A DNA stretch of 64,000 nucleotides from RUG12461 sp045661345 (lineage in GTDB: Bacteria; Bacillota; Clostridia; Lachnospirales; Lachnospiraceae), in assembly GCA_045661345.1 (NCBI GenBank), contig JAZRFM010000012.1, positions 56,420 to 120,419 on the forward strand. The letters run 5' to 3'. Shown one piece after another: positions 33,341 through 42,500 of this stretch (its first letter is position 1; the number at the start of each line of letters is the position of its first letter). Below the pieces are notes generated by a model. The model saw only the letters and a program-made list of their open reading frames with translations, was not told the origin of the DNA and ran no database searches. A program made the position numbers and the translations under genes.

Positions 33341-34726
33341 TTATTCTTCTGCGTTCTCCGCCGCACTTTCTGCTGCTTTCAGCATGATCGCGCATTCCAC
33401 ACGTTTCCGCTGCAGTTCGCATCCCAGATCATAGGCGTCATTGATATTGCCGTGAAAATGATAGGAATTCGCAGCACACCCTCCGCTGCAGGTGAATTTC
33501 GCAAAGCAACTGCGGCACTTTTCCTTGGCATATACGTTGCATCCCTGAAAGGATGCGACCAGATCCTGCCGAGTGATCCCATCCCTGACATTTCCCATCA
33601 GAAAATCAGGATTTCCCACAAACTGATGGCAGGGATACAAATCCCCCCAGGGCGTCACGGCAAGATACTCCGTCCCGGATCCACACCCGGAAAGGCGTTT
33701 GATGGCACAGGGTCCGCCATCCAAATCTATCATAAAATGGAAGAAATGGAAAGCCTTTTCTGTATGAATGCGCTTTGCCATTTCCGCCGCCAGAGCGTCA
33801 TATTCCTCAAACAGAACCGGCAGATCGGATTCCTGTAAAGCATATTCATCCTCCGGCATGGCCACCACCGGCTCCACCGAGATCTGCTTAAAGCCGAGAT
33901 CCGCAAGGTGCAGGACATCCTTTGAAAAATCCGTATTGAAATGGGTGAAGGTTCCTCTGACATAATAGCGTTCCTGCCCGCGGCTCTCTGCCAGCTTCCG
34001 GAATTTCGGCACGATCCTGTCGTAGCTTCCGGCGCCGTTTCTGTCCGGTCTCATCCGGTCATTGACTTCTTTCCTGCCATCGATGGAAAGAACCACGTTA
34101 TCCATCTCCTGATTCACAAAGTCCTGTATTTCGTCATTGAGTAAAACGCCGTTTGTCGTCAATGTAAAGCGGAAACGTTTGTCATGTTGCTTTTCCTGCT
34201 CTCTTCCATATGCCACCAGATCCTTCACCACCTGAAAGTTCATCGTCGGCTCTCCGCCGAAAAAATCCACTTCCAGATTCCTCCGGCTGCCGGAATGGCT
34301 GATCAGAAAATCCAGCGCCGCTTTCCCCGCTTCAAAGCTCATCAGGGCGCGTTCCCCGTGATATTCGCCTTCCCTGGCAAAGCAGTAACGGCAGGAAAGG
34401 TTACAGTCATGGGCGATATGCAGGCAAAGCGCTTTCACCACCACAGGACGATCCATGAGACCGTCCAATGCATACCCATAAGGATCCGGTGAGAACAGCG
34501 TCTCATCCTTTACCAGCAGCCGTATCTCGGAAAGCGTCTCGGAAAGCTCCCCGGCATCATAACGTCCTGCAAGGGCTGCCGTGATGTCCTCCTCCTGTGT
34601 CGCGCCTCCCTGCAGACGGTTCATGACCGCAATGATATCATAGGCAAGCTCGTCCACAACGTGGACAGCACCGCTGTTGACATCCATGACAAGATTGTAT
34701 CCGTTGTTTTTAAACTGATGTATCAT
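33341..34726 (-). CDS. scfB: SCIFF peptide radical-SAM maturase
   Basis: 461 residues from MIHQFKNNGYNLVMDV. The N-terminus resembles a peptide-recognition (RRE-like) domain (VHVVDELAYDIIAVMNRL). The radical-SAM cluster motif is CNLSCRYCFA (CxxxCxxC) near residue 115. The C-terminal SPASM region has the Cys set CGSGTEYLAVTPWGDLYPCHQF and CRSCFAKFTCSGGCAANSY for auxiliary clusters. Family members form Cys thioether crosslinks in the SCIFF peptide. GGAG precedes ATG at 34726; an upstream frame to 34891 is ruled out because it would overlap the scfA-scfB hairpin and lacks a ribosome site. The substrate gene is immediately upstream. Confidence 0.95.
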   Translation of the reverse strand: MIHQFKNNGYNLVMDVNSGAVHVVDELAYDIIAVMNRLQGGATQEEDITAALAGRYDAGELSETLSEIRLLVKDETLFSPDPYGYALDGLMDRPVVVKALCLHIAHDCNLSCRYCFAREGEYHGERALMSFEAGKAALDFLISHSGSRRNLEVDFFGGEPTMNFQVVKDLVAYGREQEKQHDKRFRFTLTTNGVLLNDEIQDFVNQEMDNVVLSIDGRKEVNDRMRPDRNGAGSYDRIVPKFRKLAESRGQERYYVRGTFTHFNTDFSKDVLHLADLGFKQISVEPVVAMPEDEYALQESDLPVLFEEYDALAAEMAKRIHTEKAFHFFHFMIDLDGGPCAIKRLSGCGSGTEYLAVTPWGDLYPCHQFVGNPDFLMGNVRDGITRQDLVASFQGCNVYAKEKCRSCFAKFTCSGGCAANSYHFHGNINDAYDLGCELQRKRVECAIMLKAAESAAENAEE

Positions 34727-34754
34727 TTCTCTCTCCGTCAGTGAACTCACAACA

Positions 34755-34785
34755 AACGACCGTCCCGGTCTTGCGGACGGTCGTT
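34755..34785 (-). terminator. Hairpin between scfA and scfB
   Basis: A perfect 11-bp stem, AACGACCGTCC / GGACGGTCGTT, with a 9-nt loop, in the 86-nt gap after the SCIFF peptide gene. Leftward it is followed by TGTTGTG, a poor T tract, so partial read-through is expected. It probably keeps the short precursor in large excess over its maturase or protects its mRNA 3' end. Confidence 0.75.
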
Positions 34786-34812
34786 CCTGGTTTCCTGTGT
34801 TCTGCGGCGTTC

Positions 34813-34959
34813 CTATGCGCGGGATTTCTCGCAGGTCTGGTTGCCGACAGTACAGCTGGTCTTGCACGCAGACTGGCAGGACGTCTGGCATTCACCGCAT
34901 CCGCCTTTCTTGACGGTATTCTGCAGCTTCTTTGTATTGAGAGTCTTGATATGCTTCAT
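34813..34959 (-). CDS. scfA: SCIFF ribosomal peptide precursor
   Basis: 48 residues starting MKHIKTLNTKKLQNTVKKGG, with six Cys at 21, 24, 28, 32, 36 and 43: the six-cysteines-in-forty-five pattern. The Lys/Thr/Asn-rich first 20 residues act as leader; the Thr and Ser near the Cys are expected thioether acceptors. AAAGGAG lies 7 nt before ATG. An extended -10 promoter is just upstream, a hairpin follows, then scfB. SCIFF is nearly universal in Clostridia and its role is still unclear. Confidence 0.96.
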   Translation of the reverse strand: MKHIKTLNTKKLQNTVKKGGCGECQTSCQSACKTSCTVGNQTCEKSRA

Positions 34960-34994
34960 CTCTGTTCTCCTTTCACATCTTGAAAGCTTTCGCT

Positions 34995-35003
34995 ATTATA
35001 TCA
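34995..35003 (-). promoter_or_regulatory. Extended -10 promoter of scfA
   Basis: On the leftward strand TGATATAAT, a TGn-TATAAT extended -10 box with perfect hexamer. The -35 (TTCCCT, 17 nt upstream) is weak. It is 36 nt from the scfA start. Confidence 0.65.
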
Positions 35004-35030
35004 CACCTTTCCGGAATAGGGAAGAGCTTT

Positions 35031-35684
35031 TCAGGAAGCCGCATCCTCCTGCTCCGTCCGTGCCTTGCCGATGGCCTCATTCAGAGAAAGCATCTTGTCG
35101 TCAAGCATGGCCACAATCCCGGCGCATTCCCTCAGGTCGTGACTGATATACTCCGGTGCATTTCCCTCAAATTTATAGTAGATCTTATGCTCCAGACTTG
35201 CCCAAAAGTCCATGGCTATGGTACGGATCTGTACTTCCACCTTGGTATCCACAACTCTGTCCGTCATAAAGATCGGCACGGTCACCAGCATGTGATAGCT
35301 CTTGTACCCGCTTTGCTTGGGGTGTCTGATATAGTCCTTGACGGAAACCACCGTCAGGTCATTTTGCTTGCCGATCATCTCGGCCAGCTTGTAGATGTCC
35401 GAGGTAAAGGAGCAAACGATCCTGATCCCGGCGATATCGTTCACATGGTTTACCATGTTGGCCACACTGGAATCGTAACCGTGTCTCCGAAGCTTTTTTA
35501 CGATGCTCTCCGGGGTCTTGACTCTGGACTTTACATATTCGATTGGGTTGTAATTATGGACGTGTCGAAACTCGTCGTTCAGGATCTCGATCTTGGTGTT
35601 TACTTCCTTCAATGCCGAATTGTACAGGAACATCACTGTATTCCAGCCATCGACATCGTCACTGAAAAGCGTCGGATCCGCCAT
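35031..35684 (-). CDS. relQ: Small alarmone (p)ppGpp synthetase
   Basis: 217 residues, single RelA/SpoT-type synthetase domain without HD hydrolase or regulatory domains. Visible motifs are NDIAGIRIVCSF, the substrate loop RHPKQSGYKSYHMLVTVP and VEVQIRTIAMDFWASLEHKIYYK. It makes (p)ppGpp in stress. The ATG at 35684 is preferred: GGAG is 8 nt upstream, whereas the in-frame ATG at 35693 directly abuts GGAG. Gene symbol by family; RelP cannot be fully excluded. Confidence 0.9.
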   Translation of the reverse strand: MADPTLFSDDVDGWNTVMFLYNSALKEVNTKIEILNDEFRHVHNYNPIEYVKSRVKTPESIVKKLRRHGYDSSVANMVNHVNDIAGIRIVCSFTSDIYKLAEMIGKQNDLTVVSVKDYIRHPKQSGYKSYHMLVTVPIFMTDRVVDTKVEVQIRTIAMDFWASLEHKIYYKFEGNAPEYISHDLRECAGIVAMLDDKMLSLNEAIGKARTEQEDAAS

Positions 35685-35718
35685 GCTGATCATCTCCGTT
35701 CCTTATCAGGATAGAAAA

Positions 35719-35747
35719 ATCATATCATATCACAAGAGAAAAGTCGA
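35719..35747 (-). promoter_or_regulatory. Promoter of relQ
   Basis: Leftward TCGACT (35747-35742), 17-nt spacer, TATGAT (35724-35719), 35 nt upstream of the relQ start. Confidence 0.7.
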
Positions 35748-35809
35748 TACACTACTATAGGATTTTCACAAAATCAACACTTCTTTCATCTAATTTTTGT
35801 GCACTTTGC

Positions 35810-36382
35810 TCATTTTTTGTATTCATACACCAGCATCCGTTTCCGCTCCAGCATCACATCCCCTGCGTAAGCAAACCCAAGCTTCTCCGCAAACCGGATC
35901 GAGACCCGGTTTTCCGGCTCAATCAGACTCGTCACGATATCCTCCCGGAAATGTTTGAAGAGATAGCGGAGCGCCGCCTGACAGACCTCGGTGGCAAAGC
36001 CCCTGCGCTGACGGTCGGGCGTAACCAGGTAGCCAAATTCTATGATCCGCCGCATGCCGCCTTTCCTGTCCGGAATCTCACGGTCATCAAATCCCACCCG
36101 GCCGATCATCTCCCCGGTCTTTTTTTCCTCGATCACCCACATCCCGTAGCCGTAAAAGCCATAGATCATCCGGATATAGGTCTTGGTATACTCCACCTCT
36201 TCCTCCCGGGGATAGAGATCCTCCAGATAATCCGTCACACCGGGCTGCGCGTAGATGCGATACAACGCGTCCAGATCTGAAAGACGAATCTGCCGGATCC
36301 TGCACCGCCGTGTGCAAAAGGCAATTGTTCCGGCCTCATAATCAAATCCCGCATCGTCCTTTGCCGTGACTCCGGTACTCAT
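35810..36382 (-). CDS. GNAT-family acetyltransferase
   Basis: 190 residues, RimJ/RimL-like GNAT domain: CRIRQIRLSDLDALYRIYAQPGVTDYL at the front, GMWVIEEKKTGEMIGRVGF in the core, and the acetyl-CoA loop TPDRQRRGFATEVCQAALRYLF. EPENRVSIRFAEKLGF follows as in protein N-acetyltransferases. Target unknown. Its ATG overlaps the stop of the EIIC-like gene (TGATG), so the two are translationally coupled. Confidence 0.85.
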   Translation of the reverse strand: MSTGVTAKDDAGFDYEAGTIAFCTRRCRIRQIRLSDLDALYRIYAQPGVTDYLEDLYPREEEVEYTKTYIRMIYGFYGYGMWVIEEKKTGEMIGRVGFDDREIPDRKGGMRRIIEFGYLVTPDRQRRGFATEVCQAALRYLFKHFREDIVTSLIEPENRVSIRFAEKLGFAYAGDVMLERKRMLVYEYKK

Positions 36383-37443
36383 CACAGCTCCAGCTTCAGA
36401 TCGTTTTCCTTGATCCAGCCGATCTTTCGGAAAAGGAGTCCGAACAAGGCCGTCAGTAAGCCGGGCAGGACAAAGCAGATCAGGATCAGTCCCACCCAGT
36501 CAAAGGGGGTGATCGCGTTCTTTAATCCTGATTGAACATCACTGACCCATCCTGTATATACGCCTATCTGTCCAACCAATCCACAGGTTCCCATACCGGA
36601 AGCGATCGCCGGCCCGTTCATCTGCAAACGGAATACGCAGGTTGCGATGGGGCCTGTGATGGCAGAGGTCAGGATGGCGGGAAGCCAGATTCTCGGATTT
36701 TTCACAATATTGCCCATCTGCAGCATGGAGGTACCGATCCCCTGTGCCACGAGGCCGCCCCATTTATTCTCCCGGAAGGAAAGAACCGCAAATCCCACCA
36801 TCTGCGCACAGCATCCCGCAACGGCAGCACCGCCGGCCAGCCCGGTCAGGGACAGGGCCGCACAGATTGCTGCGGAACTGATCGGCAGCGTCAATGCGAT
36901 CCCCACGAGAACGGATACGATGATCCCCATAAAGAACGGCTGCAGCTCCGTTGCCAGCATGATGGCGTTTCCTACCTGGCTTGCAACCCAGCCGATGCCC
37001 GGCGCCCACCACATGGAAAGCAGCACACCGATGAGGATCGTCACTGCCGGCGTCACGATGATATCAATCTTGGTCTCTTTCGACACCGCCTTGCCAAACT
37101 CCGTGGCAAAGATGGCAACCACCAGCACCGCAAGTGGTCCCCCTGCGCCTCCCAGTTCATTGGCCGCCGCTCCGACTGCTGCCAGAGAAAACAGTACCAG
37201 CGGGGGCGCTGCCAGAGAATAGCCGATGGCAATGGCCATGCCGGGACCGGTTGCCGCTTTCGCGTAGCCGCCGATCTTTACCAGAATCTCCAGCCCGGTC
37301 TGCTCGCCGATGGTGCTGATGATGGTACCGATCAGCAGGGTCGCAAACAACCCCTGCGCCATCGCACTGAGTGTGTCGATCCCGTATTTCTTCGCTGAGA
37401 TCGTGATGTTCTTTCGTTTCAGAAACTCCTTGAATTTTTCCAT
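36382..37443 (-). CDS. PTS EIIC-like membrane protein (PfoR type)
   Basis: 353 residues with about ten hydrophobic segments and many Gly/Ala (LFATLLIGTIISTIGEQTGLEIL; LGGAGGPLAVLVVAIFATEFG). The pattern matches the PfoR/EIIC_2-like family, named after a regulator-like protein of Clostridium perfringens. No EIIA or EIIB domain is present or encoded nearby, so transport by phosphorylation is unproven. The end LFRKIGWIKENDLKLEL is cytoplasmic. Confidence 0.78.
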   Translation of the reverse strand: MEKFKEFLKRKNITISAKKYGIDTLSAMAQGLFATLLIGTIISTIGEQTGLEILVKIGGYAKAATGPGMAIAIGYSLAAPPLVLFSLAAVGAAANELGGAGGPLAVLVVAIFATEFGKAVSKETKIDIIVTPAVTILIGVLLSMWWAPGIGWVASQVGNAIMLATELQPFFMGIIVSVLVGIALTLPISSAAICAALSLTGLAGGAAVAGCCAQMVGFAVLSFRENKWGGLVAQGIGTSMLQMGNIVKNPRIWLPAILTSAITGPIATCVFRLQMNGPAIASGMGTCGLVGQIGVYTGWVSDVQSGLKNAITPFDWVGLILICFVLPGLLTALFGLLFRKIGWIKENDLKLEL

Positions 37444-37479
37444 AACGTACTCCTCTTATTTCTGCGGTCAGGAACTGTT

Positions 37480-37740
37480 CTACTCCTCCAATACATGAAT
37501 TTCCAGATAGTCAAAGGGAATCTCCTCCATAAAGGCATCCTGTGTAAACCGTGCCTTCTGATGGCGCTGGAACTCACGGATCGTGCTGTCAAGCCAGATC
37601 GGCACGCCGATATCCAGGGTATGGCACGCTTCTTCCAGCGCGCGCATAATCTTATGTGTCCGGGTATCGTCACTGAGATCCGTGATCTCCGTATCCTTCA
37701 ACAGCCGGTTGTCCTTCCACTCCTTAAACCAGATCCGCAC
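37480..37740 (-). CDS. Conserved small acidic protein, unknown function
   Basis: 86 residues with GTG start and GGGAG 10 nt upstream. It begins RIWFKEWKDNRLLKDTEI and ends QDAFMEEIPFDYLEIHVLEE, rich in Trp, Phe and acidic residues, no signal or membrane segment. The sequence resembles a small protein I associate with other Lachnospiraceae, but no function is known to me. It lies 20 nt after the SpoU methyltransferase gene and 36 nt before the EIIC-like gene, all leftward. Confidence 0.72.
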   Translation of the reverse strand: MRIWFKEWKDNRLLKDTEITDLSDDTRTHKIMRALEEACHTLDIGVPIWLDSTIREFQRHQKARFTQDAFMEEIPFDYLEIHVLEE

Positions 37741-37760
37741 GATGCCTTACTCCCGTATCA

Positions 37761-38513
37761 TTACTGAAATCCTCTCTGCCGTGCCGCCTCGTAGACAAGA
37801 AGAGAGGCGGCCACCCCGGCGTTCAAAGACTCCAGCTGTCCACCCATCGGAATCACAATCCGTTCATCCGACAACGCCGCCAGTTCCTCTGAGAGCCCGT
37901 TTCCTTCGTTTCCGATCAGAAAAGCTGTCCCGTCCCGGTAGTCCGCCTGATCGTAACGAAGCGTACCGGACAGATGTGCCGCATATGCCCGGATCCCCTG
38001 CTGCTTCCATGCCAGTACCACTTCTTTGGCATCCTCCGTGAAAAAATGCGGCATCCGGAAGATACTCCCCATGGTCGAACGCACTGCTTTCGGCGCATAA
38101 GGATCTGCGGTCTTTTTGTCCAGAAAAATCGCGCTCACCCCGGCTCCCTCTGCCACACGAAAGATGGTTCCCAGATTCCCGGGATCCTGAATCGCTTCCA
38201 GCAGCAGATACAGACCCTTCTTTTCCCGCCGGATCTCCTTTGCGAAAGCCGGGATCCTTGCCACTGCCAAAATCCCCTGGGGGGTCTTTGTATCCGCGAT
38301 CTTCAAAAACTGCGCATCGGTTAGGATCTCTGCCTGCTCCGGCACCTTTTCCGCGGAGGCATAGCTTTCCGACACATAAACGCGCTGCAGCAGAGCAGCC
38401 GGAATTTCCCGGACGATCCTCTCTCCCTCCGCAACAAAAAGCCCGGTTTCCCGCCGGGCTTTTGCTTTTTTCCCCAATTCCTGCAATTCCTTACACTGCC
38501 GATTCGTGATCAT
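37761..38513 (-). CDS. SpoU/TrmH-family RNA 2'-O-methyltransferase
   Basis: 250 residues. N-terminal substrate-binding domain (RRETGLFVAEGERIVREIP) followed by the SPOUT knot: LLLEAIQDPGNLGTIFRVAEGAGVSAIFLD (motif 1), FLIGNEGNGLSEELAAL (motif 2) and IVIPMGGQLESLNAGVAASLLVYE (motif 3). It methylates ribose in rRNA or tRNA with S-adenosylmethionine; the exact target is not readable from sequence. Confidence 0.92.
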   Translation of the reverse strand: MITNRQCKELQELGKKAKARRETGLFVAEGERIVREIPAALLQRVYVSESYASAEKVPEQAEILTDAQFLKIADTKTPQGILAVARIPAFAKEIRREKKGLYLLLEAIQDPGNLGTIFRVAEGAGVSAIFLDKKTADPYAPKAVRSTMGSIFRMPHFFTEDAKEVVLAWKQQGIRAYAAHLSGTLRYDQADYRDGTAFLIGNEGNGLSEELAALSDERIVIPMGGQLESLNAGVAASLLVYEAARQRGFQ

Positions 38514-38551
38514 GTTTCCCAGTTCCTGCCTCTGCCTTCGGAATCGGAGGA

Positions 38552-39529
38552 TTACCGTGCCAGATTGAGGCTGATCTGATAATCATACTCGTCGATATGC
38601 TTCTTCATCGCGAGGGCCTCATCAATATCAAAATCCGTAAACTGTCCGCCTTTGTATGCCACGACCCGGTTGCTCTTGCCCTGGCACAGCAAATCCACTG
38701 CAAGGCACCCCATGGTGGACGCATAGACACGGTCTTTACAGGTCGGGCTGCCGCCGCGCTGCATATGTCCGAGGATCGTGGCACGTGTCTCCACACCGGT
38801 CGCCGCTTCGATCCGCTTCGCCATACTCGTCGAGTGCCCGATCCCTTCCGCATTGATGATGATATGGTGCTGCTTTCCTTTTTTTCTGTTCTCAATGATA
38901 TGGTTTACGAGCTTCTGCTCATCATAATCGTATTTTTCCGGAAGGAGAATATCCTCCGCACCGTTTGCGATGCCGCACCACAGGGCGATGTAGCCTGCGC
39001 CCCTGCCCATGACCTCAATGATGGAACAGCGTTCATGGGAGGTCGACGTATCGCGGATCTTGTCGATGGCTTCCATCGCCGTATTCACCGCCGTATCAAA
39101 TCCGATGGTGTAATCCGTGCAGGCAATGTCCAGATCAATGGTTCCGGGTACGCCCACTGTATTGATCCCGTGTGCCGCCAGCTTCTGGGCGCCGCGGAAG
39201 GATCCGTCCCCGCCGATCACAACCACAGCGTCGATGCCGAACTTTTTGCACATATCCGCACCGAGCTGCTGGCCCTCCGGCGTCTGAAACTCAAGGCATC
39301 TGGCTGTCTGAAGGATGGTGCCGCCCTTCTGGATCGTATCCGACACGCTCCGCGCCGACATATCCTCGATCTCACCCTGCAAAAGACCCGAATATCCGCG
39401 ATGAATTCCCTTTACCTTTTTCCCGCGGGAGAGACCCTCCCTCACCACGGCACGGATCGCGGCATTCATGCCGGGAGCGTCACCTCCGCTGGTCAATACG
39501 CCTATCGTCATGATTTCTTTTGCAGCCAT
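38552..39529 (-). CDS. pfkA: 6-phosphofructokinase
   Basis: 325 residues, the ATP-dependent bacterial length. GVLTSGGDAPGMNAAIRAVVR binds ATP, GGDGSFRGAQKL follows, and the catalytic region reads GTIDLDIACTDYTIGFDTA. The catalytic Asp of TID is present, but the next residue, Asn in most bacterial enzymes (TIDNDI), is Leu here. MGRGAGYIALWCGIANGAE and GHMQRGGSPTCKDRV are standard. GAGAGG precedes ATG at 39529. dnaE ends 27 nt downstream on the same strand. Confidence 0.95.
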   Translation of the reverse strand: MAAKEIMTIGVLTSGGDAPGMNAAIRAVVREGLSRGKKVKGIHRGYSGLLQGEIEDMSARSVSDTIQKGGTILQTARCLEFQTPEGQQLGADMCKKFGIDAVVVIGGDGSFRGAQKLAAHGINTVGVPGTIDLDIACTDYTIGFDTAVNTAMEAIDKIRDTSTSHERCSIIEVMGRGAGYIALWCGIANGAEDILLPEKYDYDEQKLVNHIIENRKKGKQHHIIINAEGIGHSTSMAKRIEAATGVETRATILGHMQRGGSPTCKDRVYASTMGCLAVDLLCQGKSNRVVAYKGGQFTDFDIDEALAMKKHIDEYDYQISLNLAR

Positions 39530-39556
39530 GTTTTTTCCTCTCATCTGTTCTACGGA

Positions 39557-42500
39557 TCATATAGGAGGCTTCTCGACAACCTTTACATTCTCTGCTCCGA
39601 GAGCCTTTGCCATAAGATCCACAATTTCAGCATCAACCTTAATATTACGACTTTTCGGCAATCTTTTCAATGCCCTCTCGGAAGAAATGTAGATCACAAC
39701 GGCATCATCCCCGTCAGATCCGGCAAGCATCTCCAGGATCGTTTTTTCATCCCTGGCATAGGCCTCCTTTGTTTCAAACTGGAGCCATAATTCCTTTTTC
39801 ACGCTGTCAAAGGCGATGATCTGCTGACAGATGAGCTTTGCATCCTTCTCCTCCTCCACGGAAACCTTGCCCCGAACGAACACCTTTGCGTCCTCGAAAA
39901 TGAGTGCCCGGTATTTCTCAAAATCGCGGGGGAATACGATCACCTCCACGCTCCCCACCAGATCCTCCACCGTCAGAAATGCCATGGCCTGATTGTTTCT
40001 GGTGTACTTCATGGTCACGGCTGTCACCATGCCGCCGATGGTCACCGTCTCTCCGTCTTTTCTGCTGCACAATCCGGATTCCTCATCCAGAAGGAAATCC
40101 GCCGTCGTGGAGGTGATCCCGGCCTTCCAGAGTGCTTCGTATGCTTCGAGGGGGTGACCGCTTGTATAAATCCCGAGCACCTCTTTTTCAAAGGCAAGAA
40201 GCTGCTCTTTTTCAAACTCTCCCACCTCCGGCATCTTGAATTCCATGGCCTCCTTCGTCTCTTCATCCGCAAAATCAAAGAGAGACAGCTGCCCCGTGAG
40301 GGAAGACTTGTGCTCCGCGACGGTCGTCTCCAGAATCTGCCCGTATACCAGGAGCTTTTGCTTCCTCGTGCCGGGGAGGCAGTCTAAGGCCCCCGCTTTG
40401 ATCAGATTTTCGAAGGTACGCTTATTCACATCCTTTTTGCCGCAAAGCCGGGAGATGAGATCCGGCAGCGACCGGTACGGCCCGTTTTGCTCCCGCTCCC
40501 GGAGCAGCAGCTCGATCATGGGACGTCCGATGGACTTCACGGCGGAAAGACCGTAACGGATGTTGCTGCCGCTGACCGAGAACGTACCGATCCCCTCGTT
40601 CACATCCGGCGGAAGCAGGCCGATCCCCATGTTTTTGGCGGTCAGAATGTATTCCGAAAGCTTGGTTCCATTGTCCATCATGGAGGTCATCAGCGCTGCC
40701 ATATACTCTGTGGGATAGTGATATTTCAGCCAGGCCGTCTGGTAGGAGATAGCCGCATAAGCCGCTGCATGGGACTTGTTGAAGGCATATTTCGCAAAAT
40801 CCACCATGTGGTCATAGATGCGGTTTGCCACCTCTGCCGGAATCCCCTTTGCCACACATCCGGGAATGTGCTCTGTCACTCCCGTCACCTTGTTCTGAAA
40901 CTCCCCGCCGTTGACAAAGATCTCGCGGTTCTCATCAATGACATACTGCTTCTTTTTACTCATGGCACGACGGATCTCGTCAGCCCCGCCCAGGGAATAG
41001 CCGGCCAGATTCTGTACGATCTGCATGACCTGCTCCTGATAGACGATACAGCCGTAGGTTCCGGAAAGGATGGGGATCAGTGCGGGACTGTCATAGGCAA
41101 TATGCTCCCTGTCATTTTTCCCGCGGATATAGGCGGGGATAAATTCCATGGGACCCGGACGATACAGAGAAATCCCGGCAATCACGTCCTCCATGCTCTC
41201 CGGCTTCAGCTCCTTCATGAAGGAACGCATCCCGGCAGACTCCAGCTGGAAGACCCCCTCTGTCCGCCCCGTACCGAGATAGTCAAAGACCGCTTTTTCT
41301 TCCACATCAATCCGGTCGATGTCTATGGAGATCCCCCGGGACTGCTCCACCAGCCGGACAGCATTCTCGATCACGGAAAGGGTGCGAAGCCCCAGAAAGT
41401 CCATCTTCAAAAGCCCCAGCTCCTCGATCGTCGTCATGGTAAACTGGGTCGTCACCATATCATCCTTGCCGAGTGACAGCGGTACAAACTCGTCCATCGG
41501 TTCGGGCGCAATCACCACGCCGGCCGCATGGGTGGAAGCGTTGCGTGGCAACCCCTCGAGGCGCTTTGCCATATCGATAAGCCGCGTGACACTTTCATCG
41601 GTTTCATAGGCGCTCCGCAGCTCCGGATTCATCTGCATGGCCTTCTCAATCGTGATCCCGAGCTCGTTCGGGATCATCTTGGCGATCCGGTCACAAAATG
41701 CATAGGGAAGATCCAGCGCCCTCCCCACATCCCGGATCACGCCCTTTGCCAGCATGGCGCCGAAGGTCTGGATCTGTGTCACGCAGTCTTTCCCGTATTT
41801 TTCCACCACATAAGCGATCACTTCCCCGCGGCGTTCATCGGAAAAGTCCACATCAATATCGGGCATACTGATCCTGGCCGGACTGAGGAACCGTTCAAAA
41901 ATCAGGTCATAGCGGATCGGATCGATGTCCGTGATCCCCATGGTATAGGAGACCAGCGACCCTGCCGCGGAACCGCGCCCCGGTCCCACCGGAATCCCGT
42001 GGGTTTTCGCATAATTGATGTAATCCCAGACAATCAGAAAATACGCCGTATAGCCCATCTGGTTAATGACCCCGAGCTCATAGGCAAGGCGTTCTCTCAG
42101 CTTTTTCTGTTCCTCCTCCCCATGCTCCGCAAGGGGATAGCGTTTCTCCAGTCCCTGCTCGCAGAGCATCTCCAGGTATTCTTTCTCGTCATATCCCTCC
42201 GGCACCTGATACCGGGGAATTTTATAATTATTAAATTCAAACTTAACATTGCACCGATCCGCAATCAGCTGTGTATTATCAATCGCCTGCTGCGCATAGG
42301 GAAAGAGGGAACGCATCTCCTCCTCGGATTTGACATAGAACTGTCCCTGCCGGTAACGCATCCGGTTTTCATCCTGCACCTTTTTCCCGGTCTGGATACA
42401 GAGGAGAATGTCATGGGCCTCCCAGTCATCCTCATAGGTGTAGTGGCAGTCATTTGTCGCAACGAGCTGGATCCCCGTTTCTTCGGACATCCGCAGCAGC

